Source of the DNA: Halorubrum salinarum
GTDB lineage: Archaea > Halobacteriota > Halobacteria > Halobacteriales > Haloferacaceae
Reading direction: 5' to 3'
Assembly (NCBI RefSeq): GCF_013267195.1
Contig: NZ_CP053941.1
Coordinates: 1,674,001-1,738,000 of the forward strand
DNA length: 64,000 bases
Both the position numbers and the translations under genes were made by a program. Of this stretch, positions 1-8,900 are shown piece by piece. The notes beneath the pieces were generated by a model that worked only from the letters and a program-made list of their open reading frames with translations, had not been told where the DNA came from and ran no database searches. Every line of letters starts with the position of its first letter. Position 1 is the stretch's first letter.

Positions 1-686
1 CCGCGGGCGGTCGCGCCGCGGTGGACGTTGTGCTTCCACCGGCCGGCCGCGAGCGCGTCGTCGTCGAGGACGCGCTCGACCGCCCCGGCGTACGCGCCGT
101 CGACGACCATCGCCCGGTAGTCGCGCGCGTCGGGGAGGTACTCCTGGATCAGGTACGACTTGTCGCCGGTGGCGCGGTAGTCGTGGATCAGGTTCAGGTA
201 GTCGACGACGCCGAGCAGGGAGTCGAGGTCGGTCGCGGTCGCGACGCCGACGCCCCGGGTCGCGGAGTTCGGCTTCACGACGACGGGATAGGAGAACTCC
301 GCGGCGGCGTCGACGACGGCCGACTCGTCGACGGGGTTCGACACGAGCGTCGTCTTCGGCGTGGGCAGGCCCGCGGCCGACAGCGTCGCGAGCACGCCCG
401 CCTTGTTCCGCGAGGTCACGACCGCGTCCCGGCCGTTCACCCACGGGACGCCGAGGCGCTCGTCGACGACCGCGCCTTCCATCAGGCGGGTGGGGTAGAC
501 GAGTCCCACGTCGAAGCCGGCAAACTCGTCGGAGTCGGCCGGAACTCCCTCGCCGGTCTCGTCCTCCGAGACCCGCAGCGTCCGCTCTTTCGCCTGAACG
601 TGGCCCACGTCGATGCCGCGGTCCGCGAGCGGCTCGCGCACGCGCTCGAACGTCTCCGCGTCGGTGGTCATCGCGAGCCGGAGCAT
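1..686 (-). CDS. RimK-family ATP-grasp ligase (C-terminus cut by window edge)
   Basis: This is the first 228 codons of an ATP-grasp ligase; the rest lies outside the window. Visible landmarks are a pre-ATP-grasp N-terminal domain, the segment VTSRNKAG, the ATP-binding strand YPVVVKPNSATRG and the segment YLIQEYLPDARDYRAMVV, which match RimK/LysX/CofF/MptN-type enzymes that add amino acids (often glutamate) to a protein, peptide or cofactor. The substrate cannot be told from this fragment. The ATG at 686 was chosen because an A/T-rich TTTTTAAG box lies about 25 bases upstream; a second in-frame ATG six codons later is possible. A long open frame on the other strand here is its shadow. Confidence 0.85.
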   Translation of the reverse strand, partial: MLRLAMTTDAETFERVREPLADRGIDVGHVQAKERTLRVSEDETGEGVPADSDEFAGFDVGLVYPTRLMEGAVVDERLGVPWVNGRDAVVTSRNKAGVLATLSAAGLPTPKTTLVSNPVDESAVVDAAAEFSYPVVVKPNSATRGVGVATATDLDSLLGVVDYLNLIHDYRATGDKSYLIQEYLPDARDYRAMVVDGAYAGAVERVLDDDALAAGRWKHNVHRGATAR

Positions 687-1021
687 ACGCTCGCTGGGGC
701 CCGTTCGGACTTAAAAACCGCGTGAGCGGTGCGACGACGGCGGCGAGCACACCGACAGGTTACGGTACGCGGTGGCGCGTGCCTGCGAGCGGCCGCCGGA
801 TGCGGTCGCGAGACAGCACGCGCGAGGTCGCCGGCGGCGGAGCCGCCGGCTGCCAGAGAATCTTCGATTCTCGCTGGGGTCGCTGGCTCCCGGAGCGAAG
901 CGGTGGGTGCCAGCGGCGAGGCCGGGGCTTTGGAGGCGATCGCGGTCTACCCGGTGTCAGTGATTTATAAACACCCGACCAGGTACTTGACGATGTTCTC
1001 AACCGGTCTACGTCTACCGAT
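687..1021. other. Intergenic region holding one copy of a dispersed repeat
   Basis: This stretch of about 335 bases has no convincing gene. The short open frames in it are arginine-rich and match nothing I recognise. It holds the short, minus-oriented copy of the dispersed element (768-947) and, next to it, a TATA-like TTTATAAA at 964-971 that would point leftward into the element. Confidence 0.6.
768..947 (-). repeat. Dispersed structured intergenic element, copy 1 (short form)
   Basis: Read on the minus strand, this copy begins with a box similar to the other copies (CCTCCAAAGCCCCGGCC at 936-920) and ends with the identical box CGCGCCACCGCG (779-768). Between them are three hairpins: 7-bp arms at 881-887/909-915, 7-bp arms GAGAATC/GATTCTC at 856-862/866-872, and 9-bp arms GCCGGCGGC/GCCGCCGGC at 830-838/842-850. 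The central part of the full copies at 43.4 and 49.4 kb is missing, so this is a shortened or divergent member. A TATA-like box lies about 26 bases before the first box, which would place a transcription start near the box. Function unknown. Confidence 0.65.
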
Positions 1022-1312
1022 CTATTGTAGGTGGCCTTCCTCGCGGAGCTGTTCCGCCTCGCTCTTCTCGTAGCGCCACGAGATGTCGGCCTTCTCGTCC
1101 TGCCAGTCCCACGGCTCGACGAGGACGATGTCGTCTTCGCGGATCCACACGCGCTTCTGCATGCGACCGGGGATGCGGGCGGTTCGCTGTTTCCCGTCCG
1201 CGCAGCGCACCTTGACCCGGTTCGCGCCGAGCATCTCGACGACCTCCGCGAACACCTCGTCGTCGTCGGGCATCCGGAGGTCGTTCCGACCGCCGCCGTC
1301 TCCGTTGCTCAT
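1022..1312 (-). CDS. eif1A: Translation initiation factor aIF-1A
   Basis: This 96-residue protein is the archaeal homologue of eIF1A/IF1, which binds the A site of the small ribosomal subunit during initiation. The OB-fold core is clear: [13 protein letters not shown] (about residues 28-40) followed by [12 protein letters not shown] (46-57) and the strand [10 protein letters not shown]. The acidic tail is typical. I placed the start at MSNGDGG because the N-terminal extension encoded further upstream is not conserved in the family and the length then matches the usual 95-100 residues. It stands alone, transcribed leftward. Confidence 0.95.
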   Translation of the reverse strand: MSNGDGGGRNDLRMPDDDEVFAEVVEMLGANRVKVRCADGKQRTARIPGRMQKRVWIREDDIVLVEPWDWQDEKADISWRYEKSEAEQLREEGHLQ

Positions 1313-1410
1313 GCGTACGCGGTGATACGCGCTCGTCGAAATAAAAGGGCCGCTCTCCGCCGGAGCGCGCATCCGCCCCTTTTAAGCACGACCGACGACC
1401 ACCCGACGAC

Positions 1411-1590
1411 ATGCGTGACACGCTCGGACTCGAAGGCATCGCCGGCCTCCTCGCCGTCGTCGTCGCCGTCGGTATCATCGCCGTCCGCGACCCGGTCATC
1501 GCCGGGGCGATGATGGTGCTGATCGCCGGCCTCGCGCTGATCGCGAAAGGACTCGTCGACACCGCCATGCGGTCGTTCGGACTGAAGTGA
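1411..1590 (+). CDS. Small membrane protein (DUF7470-like)
   Basis: This 59-residue reading frame starts MRDTLGLEGIAG and has two hydrophobic helices (about 8-25 and 30-48) followed by a short basic tail MRSFGLK. The pattern GL..IAGLLAVVV...VIAGAMMVLIAGLALIAKGLV resembles the tiny haloarchaeal membrane proteins grouped as DUF7470. A TTTTAAG box at 1380-1386 lies about 25 bases before the ATG, as expected for a leaderless transcript. Function is unknown; the family name is from memory and less certain than the coding call. Confidence 0.7.
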   Translation: MRDTLGLEGIAGLLAVVVAVGIIAVRDPVIAGAMMVLIAGLALIAKGLVDTAMRSFGLK

Positions 1591-1665
1591 CGCCGCCGCG
1601 GTCGCCCCGAGCGCGGAATCCCGGCGTCCCGAAAGAGTCATAATCACCGACCGTTCCCCTCCGGT

Positions 1666-1911
1666 ATGGTCGAAGTACCCGCCGTCGCGGTCGAACTCGT
1701 CGAACTCCTCGCCGTCACCCTCGGCGCCGGCGCGGCCGCCGCGGTCGGCGTCGTGCTCGAACGGTTCGGGCTCTCCGCGGTCTCGGGCGGCGACCTCGTG
1801 CTCGGCGCCTGGGCCGTCGGCATGGGACTGCTCGCGCTGTACGTCGGACTCGTCGGGCTCGGCTACGAGCAGGCGCTCCCGCGGCTGCGTCGGCTCGCGA
1901 GCGGCGAGTAG
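1666..1911 (+). CDS. Small hypothetical membrane protein
   Basis: This 81-residue protein has two or three hydrophobic segments, VELLAVTLGAGAAAAVGVVL and LVLGAWAVGMGLLALYVGLVGL, and ends with a charged tail RLRRLASGE. A TCATAATC box at about 1638-1645 sits 25 bases before the ATG, supporting a leaderless transcript. I do not recognise a family. It faces the photolyase-type gene on the other strand, and the two genes converge with a 40-base gap. Confidence 0.6.
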   Translation: MVEVPAVAVELVELLAVTLGAGAAAAVGVVLERFGLSAVSGGDLVLGAWAVGMGLLALYVGLVGLGYEQALPRLRRLASGE

Positions 1912-1951
1912 GACCCACTTCTCCCCTCGGTCCCGCACGCTCCCCGAGCGC

Positions 1952-3676
1952 TCACAGCTCTCCGTCGGCCGCCAGCTCGCGCACCCGGGCCGCGCGCTCG
2001 CGGATCGACTCCCACTCCGCGTCGTCCTTGTCGTCGACGTGCGAGTACATCAGCCCCATCCGCCCGGTGCCGCGCAGCGTCTCCTCGTTCTCCTTCAGGA
2101 AGTCCCAGTAGAGCGCGTTGAACGGGCAGGCGCCCTCGCCCGTGGTCCGCGAGACGGCGTACGGGCAGTCCGCGCAGTGGTCGCTCATGCGGTTGACGTA
2201 GCTCCCCGAGGAGGCGTACGGCTTCGAGGAGAGCACGTCCGTGCCGAACGATCCCATCGCGACGACGTTCGGCGTCGTCACCCAGTGGTACGCGTCGACG
2301 AACCCGAGGTGGAACCACTCGTTCAGTTCGGCCGGGTCGGCGCCGTACACCAGCGCGAAGTTCGACAGCACCATCAGCCGCTCGATGTGGTGGGCGTAGC
2401 CGTACTCGCGGACATGGTCGACCGCCTCGGAGAGACACCGCATGTCGGTGTCGCCGTCCCAGTACGCGGGCGGCAGGTCCCGGCCCTGCTCCAACCGGTT
2501 CGCGTCGGCCAGCTCCGGCATCGCCTCGCGGTAGACGTGGCGCACGAACTCCCGCCAGCCGATCACCTGCCTGATGAACCCCTCCGCGGCGTTGAGCGGG
2601 ACGGGCGCCGGGTCCGTCGACTCCGCGCCGTCCCCGCCGTCGGCGTCGTTCGCGCCGTCCCCGCCGTCGCCGAAGTCGTCGAGCGACGCCGTCGCCCCGC
2701 CCGACGCGCCGTGCTCCGCCGGGTCGTACCCGCCCGGCTCGACCCCGCGCTCCGCGTAGGCGCGCTCGACCGCCCGGACCGGCTCGCGCGGGTCGAGCAG
2801 CCCGAGGTTGATCGCCGGCGAGAGCACCGAGTGCGAGAGGAACGGCTCGCCGGCGACCATCGCGTCCTCGTAGCGGCCGAACGCGGGCAGCCCGTCGCGG
2901 ACGAACGCGTTCAGCGCCTCCAGGGCCTCCCCGCGGGTGACCGGCCACGCGAACTCGTCGAGCGAGTCGTTGCCCCACGTGTCGAACCGGTCGCACACCC
3001 ACGCGTGGGTCTCGCGGGTCAGCTCGTCCGGCTCGAACGTCGGCCGCGCCGGCGGCTCCCAGTCGTCCGGCGGGGTCTCCTGGTTCAGGTCGTCGTAGTT
3101 CCACTCCCCGCCGACCGGGTCGCCGTCGTCCATCAACACGCCGGTCTCGCGGCGGACGTGTCGGTACCAGTTCTCCTGTCGGTAGCTCCGCTCGGCGGCG
3201 CCGTCGTCGCCGACGAGCGGTCCGTCGTCGCTCGCTCTCGACTCCCCCGCCCACTCGCGCCAGTCGCCCGGCGTCGTCCAGAACAGCTCGTTGTCGACGA
3301 GGTCGAGGGTCCCGCCGCGCTCGGCGACAAGCTCGCGGAGCCGCTCGCCGGCGCCGTGGCTCGCGGGGCGCATGAGCCGCAGTCGCGGGCCGTCGCCGCC
3401 GTCTCCTCCGCTCGGGTCCCGCTCCGCGAAGAACTCGTCGAGCCCCTCGCCGAACGACTCGGCCCGCACGTAGGTCACGTCGTGGCCGCGCTCGCGGAGC
3501 TCGTCGCGGAAATGCCGCATCGCCGCGAACACGAGCGTCAGCTTGTGGGCGTGGTACGGCCTCCGGTCGGCGAACCCGTGGGCCTCGATCAGCAGCACGT
3601 CGTCGGCCGCGTCGAGGACGTCGAGGTCGGGGTTGAGCTGGTCGCCGAGTAGCCAGCAGGTCGTCCGGTCGCTCAC
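1952..3676 (-). CDS. FeS-type cryptochrome/photolyase (deoxyribodipyrimidine photolyase-related)
   Basis: The 574-residue protein starts with CWLLGDQLNPDLDVL, the N-terminal signature of the photolyase-related family that includes Agrobacterium PhrB and Rhodobacter CryB. The C-terminal half carries MRCLSEAVDHV, then HCADCPY and GEGACPFNALYWDFL, which together supply the four cysteines that bind a 4Fe-4S cluster in that family; the alpha-helical FAD domain surrounds them. Members studied elsewhere repair (6-4) photoproducts or act as blue-light sensors. A Gly/Asp-rich insertion (about residues 340-370) looks like a halophile loop. I chose the GTG at 3676 because it lies just before the conserved start; an upstream ATG would add 25 non-conserved residues. 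Confidence 0.88.
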   Translation of the reverse strand: MSDRTTCWLLGDQLNPDLDVLDAADDVLLIEAHGFADRRPYHAHKLTLVFAAMRHFRDELRERGHDVTYVRAESFGEGLDEFFAERDPSGGDGGDGPRLRLMRPASHGAGERLRELVAERGGTLDLVDNELFWTTPGDWREWAGESRASDDGPLVGDDGAAERSYRQENWYRHVRRETGVLMDDGDPVGGEWNYDDLNQETPPDDWEPPARPTFEPDELTRETHAWVCDRFDTWGNDSLDEFAWPVTRGEALEALNAFVRDGLPAFGRYEDAMVAGEPFLSHSVLSPAINLGLLDPREPVRAVERAYAERGVEPGGYDPAEHGASGGATASLDDFGDGGDGANDADGGDGAESTDPAPVPLNAAEGFIRQVIGWREFVRHVYREAMPELADANRLEQGRDLPPAYWDGDTDMRCLSEAVDHVREYGYAHHIERLMVLSNFALVYGADPAELNEWFHLGFVDAYHWVTTPNVVAMGSFGTDVLSSKPYASSGSYVNRMSDHCADCPYAVSRTTGEGACPFNALYWDFLKENEETLRGTGRMGLMYSHVDDKDDAEWESIRERAARVRELAADGEL

Positions 3677-3799
3677 GGTACCGATCCACGGGCGCCACCG
3701 ACATAGCTCCGGCGGCGCCGCGGATCTCCCCGATCGCCGAGCGTCCAGCACCGCCGCGGCATCCGCGGCTTTTTGTCGCCCCCGCGTGTCGGGCGGGTC

Positions 3800-3994
3800 A
3801 TGGACGAGATCCTCACGAACTGGCTGCTCGGCCTGATCGCCGCCCTCCTCGCCGTCCTGGTGCTCGACTCGACCGGCCAGTCTTTCCTCGCGCCGCTGGC
3901 GCCGGTCGCGAACGTGCTCGCGCTCGTGACGTTCCTCGCGTTCGTCATCCTCACTGGCGCGTTCCTCGTGTACACCGCGTCGTTCCGCAACTGA
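3800..3994 (+). CDS. Small two-helix membrane protein
   Basis: This 64-residue protein (MDEILTNWLLGLI...) has two transmembrane helices, LLGLIAALLAVLVLD and VLALVTFLAFVILTGAFLVY, and ends in TASFRN. The start at 3800 is preferred over one nine codons upstream because a GGCTTTTTG box at 3769-3777 lies about 25 bases upstream of it. It is divergent from the photolyase-related gene. No family recognised. Confidence 0.6.
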   Translation: MDEILTNWLLGLIAALLAVLVLDSTGQSFLAPLAPVANVLALVTFLAFVILTGAFLVYTASFRN

Positions 3995-4083
3995 CGCGCC
4001 GACGCCCGCCGGCGGTCTGACCGATTCCCCGCGTCCCCCGCCGCCGCGCGTAGCTTTTTGCCGCGCCTCGCACTGATCGAGGC

Positions 4084-5061
4084 ATGGAGTACACGACGCT
4101 CGGGAACACGGGGACGACCGTCTCGAAGATCTGCCTCGGCTGTATGAGCTTCGGGGACCCCGACTGGCGCGAGTGGGTCCTCGACGAGGAAGAAGGGAAA
4201 GAGCTGGTCGAGCGCGCGATCGAGCTCGGCGTGAACTTCTTCGACACCGCCAACATGTACTCGAACGGCGAGAGCGAGCGCGTCCTCGGCGAGGCGCTCG
4301 ACGGCTACGACCGCGACGAGTTCGTCGTGGCGACGAAGGGGTACTTCCAGATGGACGAGTCGAACCCGAACTCGGGCGGGCTCTCGCGGAAGGCGATCGA
4401 ACAGGAGCTGTCGAACTCTCTCGACCGGCTCGGCACCGACACGATCGACCTCTACCAGATCCACCGCTGGGACGACGACACCCCGATCGAGGAGACGCTG
4501 GCCGCGCTCGACGACGCGGTGCGGCGCGGCGACGTGCGATACGTCGGCGCCTCCTCGATGTGGGCCCACCAGTTCGCGGAGTCGCTCCGCGTCAGCGAGC
4601 GCGAGGGGTACGAGCGGTTCGCCACGATGCAGAACCACTACAACCTCGCGTACCGGGAGGAGGAACGCGAGATGCTCCCGCTCTGCGAGAAGGAGAACGT
4701 CGGCGTGATGCCGTGGAGCCCGCTCGCGCGCGGCTACCTGACGCGCCCCCACGAGGAGGTGGACGCCACCCTCCGCGGCGAGACCGAAGAGCACCTCTAC
4801 GCGCACCCGTACCGCGAGGGCGGCGGGCGCGAGGTCAACGAGCGCGTCGAGGAGCTTGCCGCCGAGAAGGGCGTTAAGATGGCGCAGATTGCCCTGGCGT
4901 GGCTGTTCCACAAGGAGTGGGTCGACACGCCCATCGTCGGGACGACCAGCGTCGAACACCTCGAAGACGCGGTCGAGGCGCTCGACGTCGACCTCTCCGA
5001 CTCGGACGTCGAGTGGCTCGAAGCGCCGTACGAGCCGGTCCGCGTCTCCGGCCACGAGTAG
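4084..5061 (+). CDS. Aldo/keto reductase
   Basis: This 325-residue protein is an NADPH-dependent oxidoreductase with a TIM barrel. The opening MEYTTLGNTGTTVSKICLGCMSFG is typical of the YajO/Tas-like subgroup. The catalytic tetrad is visible: D54 and Y59 in FFDTANMYS, K85 in VVATKGYF and H127 in YQIHRWD. The C-terminal NADP-binding part contains KGVKMAQIALAWLFHKEWVDTPIVGTTS. The substrate cannot be assigned. A GCTTTTTG box at 4050-4057 lies about 27 bases before the ATG, so it is probably transcribed alone. Confidence 0.93.
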   Translation: MEYTTLGNTGTTVSKICLGCMSFGDPDWREWVLDEEEGKELVERAIELGVNFFDTANMYSNGESERVLGEALDGYDRDEFVVATKGYFQMDESNPNSGGLSRKAIEQELSNSLDRLGTDTIDLYQIHRWDDDTPIEETLAALDDAVRRGDVRYVGASSMWAHQFAESLRVSEREGYERFATMQNHYNLAYREEEREMLPLCEKENVGVMPWSPLARGYLTRPHEEVDATLRGETEEHLYAHPYREGGGREVNERVEELAAEKGVKMAQIALAWLFHKEWVDTPIVGTTSVEHLEDAVEALDVDLSDSDVEWLEAPYEPVRVSGHE

Positions 5062-5156
5062 GAACGACGGGCACGGAGGGCCGCCGTCCGCGGCCTAAAT
5101 GGTGTTTTAGGGATATGCCGGCAAGCTATTTGTGTGGTAAACAATAGCACGCACCT

Positions 5157-5312
5157 ATGAGCGACGACGGCGACCGCTCCGCGGTCCGGTCGAGCACGGA
5201 GTACGCCCGCGCCCGGAGGCGGTGTCCGAACTGCGGCGACCGCGTGCCCGCGGCCGGCCGGAACACGGAGGCCACGGAGTGTCCGAACTGCCACCGCATG
5301 GTCCGGACCTGA
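5157..5312 (+). CDS. Zinc-ribbon microprotein
   Basis: This 51-residue protein carries two CPNC knuckles, RRCPNCGDR (about 22-30) and TECPNCHRM (about 40-48), spaced as in a single zinc ribbon. The N-terminal part is short and polar. A TATTTGTG box at 5128-5135, inside an unusually A/T-rich stretch for this genome, lies about 25 bases before the ATG. Such proteins are common in haloarchaea, but their partners are mostly unknown. It is followed by a separate gene 91 bases downstream. Confidence 0.75.
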   Translation: MSDDGDRSAVRSSTEYARARRRCPNCGDRVPAAGRNTEATECPNCHRMVRT

Positions 5313-5403
5313 CGACCGGCGAGGCCGCTCGACGACGACGTATAAATACACCGTCGCGGACGCCACGGCAACCCTTTTCGGCGGCGCCGCCGAACCGTGG
5401 CGC

Positions 5404-5847
5404 ATGGCAGACGACGACGCCACCGACCCCGAGAACGGCGAGGCCGGCGAACAGGGCGACGCCGCCGACGGCGACGACGGCGAGGAGAAGTCCTTCCGCG
5501 AGCGCGTCGAAGAGATCCGCGAGCGACGCGAGCAGGAGCGCGAGGAGGGCGACCGCCCCGACCCCGAGGAGATGATGGGCGGCGGCGGCCCGCCGGGGAT
5601 GGGCGGTGGCGGCGGCGGTAACCCATTCGCGCAGATGATGTCCGGCATGATGGGCGGCGGCGGTCCCGGCGGCGCGGGCGGCCCGCCCGGCATGGGCGGC
5701 GGCCCCGGCGCGCAGGGCGAGCAGGGCGCCCGCGGCGACGACGGCGGCAACGAGGAACTCGTCCGCGAGGTGCGCCAGCTCCGCGACGAGGTCCGCGACG
5801 CGACGCGCCAGCTCCAGCGCATCGCGCAGGCGCTCGAAGACGACTGA
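5404..5847 (+). CDS. Acidic coiled-coil protein with Gly/Met/Pro-rich centre
   Basis: The 147-residue protein has three parts. Residues 1-28 are very acidic. Residues 29-55 (FRERVEEIRERREQEREEGDR) should form a charged helix. Residues 56-113 are a low-complexity run of Gly, Met, Pro and Gln containing NPFAQMMSGMMGGGGPGG. The end (ELVREVRQLRDEVRDATRQLQRIAQALEDD) is a clear heptad coiled coil. No catalytic motif is seen. Its composition suggests an oligomerising or scaffold protein; the function is unknown. An ACCCTTTTCG box at 5370-5379 precedes the ATG by about 25 bases. Confidence 0.7.
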   Translation: MADDDATDPENGEAGEQGDAADGDDGEEKSFRERVEEIRERREQEREEGDRPDPEEMMGGGGPPGMGGGGGGNPFAQMMSGMMGGGGPGGAGGPPGMGGGPGAQGEQGARGDDGGNEELVREVRQLRDEVRDATRQLQRIAQALEDD

Positions 5848-5999
5848 GCCGCCGACAGTTCCCGCGCCGTCTTCCTCCGCTTTCGGCTCCCGAACAGCGG
5901 CCCGTCTGTCGGTCTTCTGGACAGTAGCGGTGCGCCCGAGGAGATCCGCGTGCCGCAAAAAATCCGCGTCGCCGACCGCTCGTTACCGCCGTTGCCCGT

Positions 6000-8900
6000 C
6001 TAACACTCCGACCAGCCGCACGACTCGCACGTCTTACAGCCCTCGGAGTAGTAGAGGTTCATGCCGCCGCACTCGGGGCACTCGGGCGACTCGCCCGCCG
6101 CGATGAGCTCCTGCGTCGAGTCGTCCGCGCCCGCGGCGTCGTCCTGCGCCGCCGGCCCGGGCCCGCTCGGAGCGTCGGTCGCCGTGCCGGCGTCGACCGC
6201 GCCCCCGTCGGTCTGACTCGGACGACCGGCGCCCGACGCGGCCTCCTCGACGTCGTCGAGGCTCTGTTGCTGCGGGATCCCCTTGTCGACGTCGTCGTCG
6301 AGGTAGCGCCGCAGCGCGGTGCCGATGGCGTCCGGGATCGACTGGATCTGCTCGCCTTTGTCCCAGGCGACCTTCGGGCTCCGGGTGCCCTGGAGCTCGT
6401 CGACGATCTCCTCGGGGTCGACGCCGGAGCGCAGCGCCGTCGAGATGACCTTCGCGAGCGCCTCCGTGAAGGAGTTGGTGTAGCCGCCGGAGTGGCCGAT
6501 GTTCGCGAACAGCTCGAACGGCAGCCCGTTCTCGTCCTCGTTGATGGTGACGTACAGCTTGCCGTAGCCCGTCTCGACGCGCTGCGTGACGCCGTTCAGG
6601 GAGTCGGGACGCGGGCTGCGCTCGCTGTAGTCGATCCGGGGCTGCTCCGTCGCCTCGAGGAGGTCCGCGACCTCGGCGTCGATCGCCGCGCGGACGTCCT
6701 CGTTGTCGAGGAACGCCTCGACGCCGCCGAACACGTCGTTGATCTGCTCGACGATGGTCTCGGCGGCCTCGGTCTCGTCGGCGAACTCGGTGTTCTGCGC
6801 GCGGGTCGTGAGCACCTGCTTCGAGCGGGTGCCGTCGCGGTAGTAGGTGACGCCCTTCCCGCCGTTCTCGTAGATGTACTCGAAGACCTCCTTGGCGTCG
6901 CCGAGCGTGGAGTCGTTCGGCGCGTTCACCGTCTTCGAGATGGCGGAGTCGACGCCCTTCTGACAGGCGACCTGGACGCCGGCGTGGTCCTTCGCGGAGA
7001 GGTCGCCGGTGACGACGAACAGCTCGCCGATCGCGTCCGGCACCGTCTCTAACCCCTCGACGCCGTCGAACGCGTTCTCGGCCATCTGCTCTTGGGCCTC
7101 CTGCTTGACCGCGTCGACGTCGACGTCGTTGGCCTCCAGGGTGCGCAGGAAGTAGTCGTCGAACTCGACGAGCATCTCGTCGCCCTGGACGTCGTCGGAG
7201 ACGTTCTTGTAGTAGGCGACGTTGTAGATGGGCTCGCAGCCGCCGGTCGTGTTGCCGATCATCGACGTCGTGCCCGTCGGGGCGATCGTCGTCGTGTTGT
7301 GGTTGCGGATCGGGAAGCCGTCTTCCCACTCGTCGGCGTCGAGCCCGGTGTAGTGCTCGAACCAGTCGCGGTGTTCGGTCGGGTTCGCGTACTTCGAGTC
7401 CGCCCAGTCGTTGAACGTCCCGCGCTCCTCGGCGAGCTCGTGGGAGGCGAGCTTCGACTCGTGGTTGATGTGGGTCATCAGCTGCCGGGCGATCTCGTTG
7501 CCCGACTCGGAGCCGTAGCGGACGCCGAGCTGGACGTACAGCTGCGCGAGCCCCATGATCCCCAGCCCGATCTTCCGCATGTCCCGGACCTTCTGTTCGA
7601 TCTCCGGGACTGGGAAGTCGGACATCGTGACGACGTTCTCGAGGAAGCGCGTGCCGTACGCGATCCGCTCGTCGAACTCCTCGAAGTCGATCGCCTCGTC
7701 TAAGAACGCCTCGACGGCGTCCGCCTCGGAGTCGTACTCGTCGGCGTGCTCGTCGGACCAGACGCGCCAGTCCGGCGCGTCGAGGTCGGCGAGCGTCGAG
7801 AGGTTGATGTGGCCGAGGTTACACGCCTCGTACTCTTCGAGGGGCTGCTCGCCGCAGGGGTTCGTCGCGAGGATCCGGTGGTCCGGGTGCTCCTCGACGT
7901 CGAAGGAGTGCTCCTTGTTGATCCGTTCGAGGTATACGACGCCCGGCTCCCCGTTCTCGTGGGCGCCCTCGATCATGTGGTCCCAGATCTCGGCCGCGGG
8001 GACGGAGAGCTCCTCGCCGACCTCGACGTGCTCGCCGAGGCCGAACATGTCGTACAGCTCCTTCGTCTCCGGCGTCGCGACGTGGGGCTTCTCGGTGCGC
8101 GGGTTGGTGAAGGTGAACTCCTCGTCGTTCTCCAGCGCCTCCATGAAGTCGTCCGTGACGCCGACGCTGATGTTGAAGTTCGAGAGGTGGCCCTCGACGG
8201 CGTTCCGGAGGTGCTCGGGCACCTTCCCGTCCTCGTCGATGAGGTCGCGGGCCTCCTCTAAGGCGTCCGCGAAGGAGTTGTGGGTGAAGTCGTCGGGGTC
8301 GTTCAGGCGCAGCGAGTGGGCCAGGGAGACGTCCTTGTTCTTCGCGTGGATGAACTGGATGACGTCGGGGTGCGAGATGCGCATGACGCCCATCTGGGCG
8401 CCGCGGCGCGCGCCGCCCTGCGCGATGGTCTCGCACATCTGGTCGAACGTCCGCATGAACGTGATCGGCCCGGACGCGATGCCGCCGGTGGAGCCGACGG
8501 AGTCGCCGTACGGGCGGAGCTGCCAGAACGCGTACCCCATGCCGCCGCCGGACTGGAACACCTCGGCCGCCTCCTTGGCGGTCTGGTGGATGTCGGTGAT
8601 GTCGTCGCCCGGCGAGTCGACGAAGCAGGCGGAGAGCTGCTGGAGCTCGTCGCCCGCGTTCATCAGGGTGGGGGAGTTCGGCATGAACGAGAGCGACTCC
8701 ATCCCCTGCCGGAACGTCTCCGCCGTCGCCTCGACGTGGTCGCGCACGTCCTCGGGCAGCTCGGGGACGACCGTCTCGTACGCGAACTTGTTGACGTTGT
8801 GAGCGGTGAGCGTCGTCTCTGCGTCGTCCGCCGCGGTCGTGCCCGCGCCGAAGACCTCCTCGGCGAGCTCGTCGCGTCGCGGGTGGTCGGGCTTCAGCTG

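Noticed and set aside
722-1073. Several short open frames of 60-114 codons upstream of aIF1A
   Set aside because: They overlap the repeat copy and each other, have Arg-rich composition and no motif or consistent promoter.
2039-3652. 537-codon open frame on the plus strand
   Set aside because: It is antisense to the photolyase-related gene, whose motifs are clear. Very high GC makes long empty frames common; this one is rich in Val, Arg and Glu without any motif.
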